The notes under the pieces: generated by a model
What the model was told of the DNA's origin: nothing
Database searches by the model: none
What the model saw: the letters and a program-made list of their open reading frames with translations, nothing else
From: Roseiflexaceae bacterium
GTDB taxonomy: Bacteria > Chloroflexota > Chloroflexia > Chloroflexales > Roseiflexaceae
Direction of reading: 5' to 3'
NCBI GenBank assembly: GCA_947462525.1
Contig: CANHPK010000124.1
Coordinates: forward strand, 1-5,697
Length of the DNA: 5,697 bases
In this document: one piece after another, positions 5,014-5,697 of the stretch
Layout: the number at the start of each line of letters is the position of its first letter
Position numbering within the stretch: the first letter of the stretch is position 1
Position numbers and translations under genes: made by a program

Positions 5014-5697
5014 TTACACGCCGTAGGTGAACTGGTGCTGTGGGGTTTGACGCACGACACTACCTTCGAGGGCACTTGCCACCTCGAGCAACAGTGCCTC
5101 TTGCCATGGACCTGCCATGAGTTGGAAGCCAACCGGTAGCCCTTGCGCAGTCGCGCCAGCCGGCATGCTCATGGCGGGTAACCCACTGAGATTGGCCAGA
5201 AAAGCAAATCGCATGATCTCGAATGTGCTCCCCAAATCACTGACACCCTGTGCAATCGCTGAAGGACTAATCGTCGGTGCAACCAGCCCAGAGGTCGGGG
5301 ATGCGATGCAGTGGACCTCTGCAAAAATGCTTCGGAGATTCGCAATGCAGTGTGCCCGCGTCTGTTGCGCATGGGCGATGTCTGCGCTGGTGAATTCCCG
5401 TGCGAGTGCAAGCGACAAGCGTGTTTCGTCTGTCAGAGCGTCTGCATGTGTGGCGAGAGCTGTTTGCAGACCATGAAGCATTTCGGTGGTGATGATGATG
5501 GTATGGGCTACTCGGGCAGCTTCGAGCTGTGGTATTTCGATTTCGACGATTGTTGCACCGGCAGCACGCAGCGCGGTCAGCATCTCGGTACATCGTGCGA
5601 CGATTTCTGCATCTGCATGCGAAAACCACGCAGGCATGTAGCCCACGCGCAACCCTGCCAACGAACGGGTGCCGAGTCGTGGCGATACCACACTGGG
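5014..5697 (-). CDS. Amidase signature family enzyme (GatA/amidase-like), C-terminal half, cut by right window edge
   Basis: The frame is open to the right edge, so the gene begins outside the window; 227 residues plus the stop are visible. A GTG at 5689-5691 is in frame but lies in a conserved linker and is not taken as the start. The visible part starts just before LAGLRVGYMPAWF, the L.GLR.G segment that follows the catalytic core in amidase-signature enzymes. It continues with a variable helical region and ends with family motifs: SPTSGLVAPT (about 133-142), FLANLSGLPAMSMPAG (about 166-181) and QGLPVGFQLMAGPWQEALLLEVA (about 185-207). The Ser-cisSer-Lys triad and the Gly/Ser-rich signature lie upstream of the window, so activity cannot be judged. 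Family members hydrolyse amide bonds; GatA makes Gln-tRNA in a complex, while stand-alone amidases and allophanate hydrolase act on small amides. Nothing here separates these. The visible length is about half the usual 450-500 residues. Its stop abuts the T tract of the convergent terminator. Confidence 0.9.
   Translation of the reverse strand, partial: PSVVSPRLGTRSLAGLRVGYMPAWFSHADAEIVARCTEMLTALRAAGATIVEIEIPQLEAARVAHTIIITTEMLHGLQTALATHADALTDETRLSLALAREFTSADIAHAQQTRAHCIANLRSIFAEVHCIASPTSGLVAPTISPSAIAQGVSDLGSTFEIMRFAFLANLSGLPAMSMPAGATAQGLPVGFQLMAGPWQEALLLEVASALEGSVVRQTPQHQFTYGV

Noticed and set aside
5117..5476. Plus-strand frame of 119 codons opposite the amidase gene
   Set aside because: It is the complement of well-conserved amidase motifs (NLSGLPA, GLPVGFQLMAG) and has no independent support.
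1..5697. CRISPR arrays, tRNA/rRNA genes, insertion sequences or attachment sites
   Set aside because: No regularly spaced repeats, no cloverleaf-like or rRNA-like stretches, no transposase motifs and no long terminal inverted or direct repeats were seen.

Overview
The window looks like ordinary bacterial chromosome. It is moderately GC-rich and densely coded, with short intergenic gaps, Shine-Dalgarno sites and intrinsic-terminator hairpins. No sequence can be pinned to a named genome. The mixture of an M61 PDZ peptidase, an OmpR/HisKA two-component pair, an M90-like zincin and an amidase-signature enzyme would fit a Chloroflexota-like or other environmental bacterium, but that placement is a weak inference.

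Left block (1-2805, + strand). The 3' part of an M61-family (glycyl aminopeptidase-like) metallopeptidase with a C-terminal PDZ domain runs in from the left edge. It is followed after 7 bases by a complete OmpR/PhoB-type response regulator (935-1618). That gene overlaps by an ATGA the start of a complete membrane histidine kinase (1615-2805). The spacing indicates a single transcription unit. The kinase has two membrane segments, a short acidic external loop, HAMP, HisKA and HATPase domains with all key motifs intact.

Middle (2806-4094). A hairpin at 2850-2877 lies between the kinase and a convergent gene. That minus-strand gene (2940-3962) encodes a 340-residue HELGH zinc peptidase resembling the MtfA/M90 group, or more distantly the M34/ATLF group. 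Upstream of it, a gap of about 130 bases separates it from the divergent pair on the right. The gap holds a candidate promoter and tandem TTGAAC-like words.

Right block (4095-5697). A 62-residue membrane protein with a strong RBS is followed 18 bases later by a 219-residue exported or anchored protein. The latter has a Met/His/Gly-rich linker and a degenerate two-repeat C-terminal region similar to DUF305. A near-perfect GC-rich hairpin (4974-5007) ends this pair. Its downstream T-rich stretch runs into the stop codon of a convergent amidase-signature gene (5014-5697, minus strand), which is cut by the right edge.

No RNA gene, CRISPR array, insertion sequence or obvious foreign island was found. 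The most unusual item is the Met/His-rich DUF305-like protein with its small membrane partner, possibly related to copper or metal handling. It lies divergent from the zincin and downstream of a two-component system. A functional link between these units is a hypothesis only.
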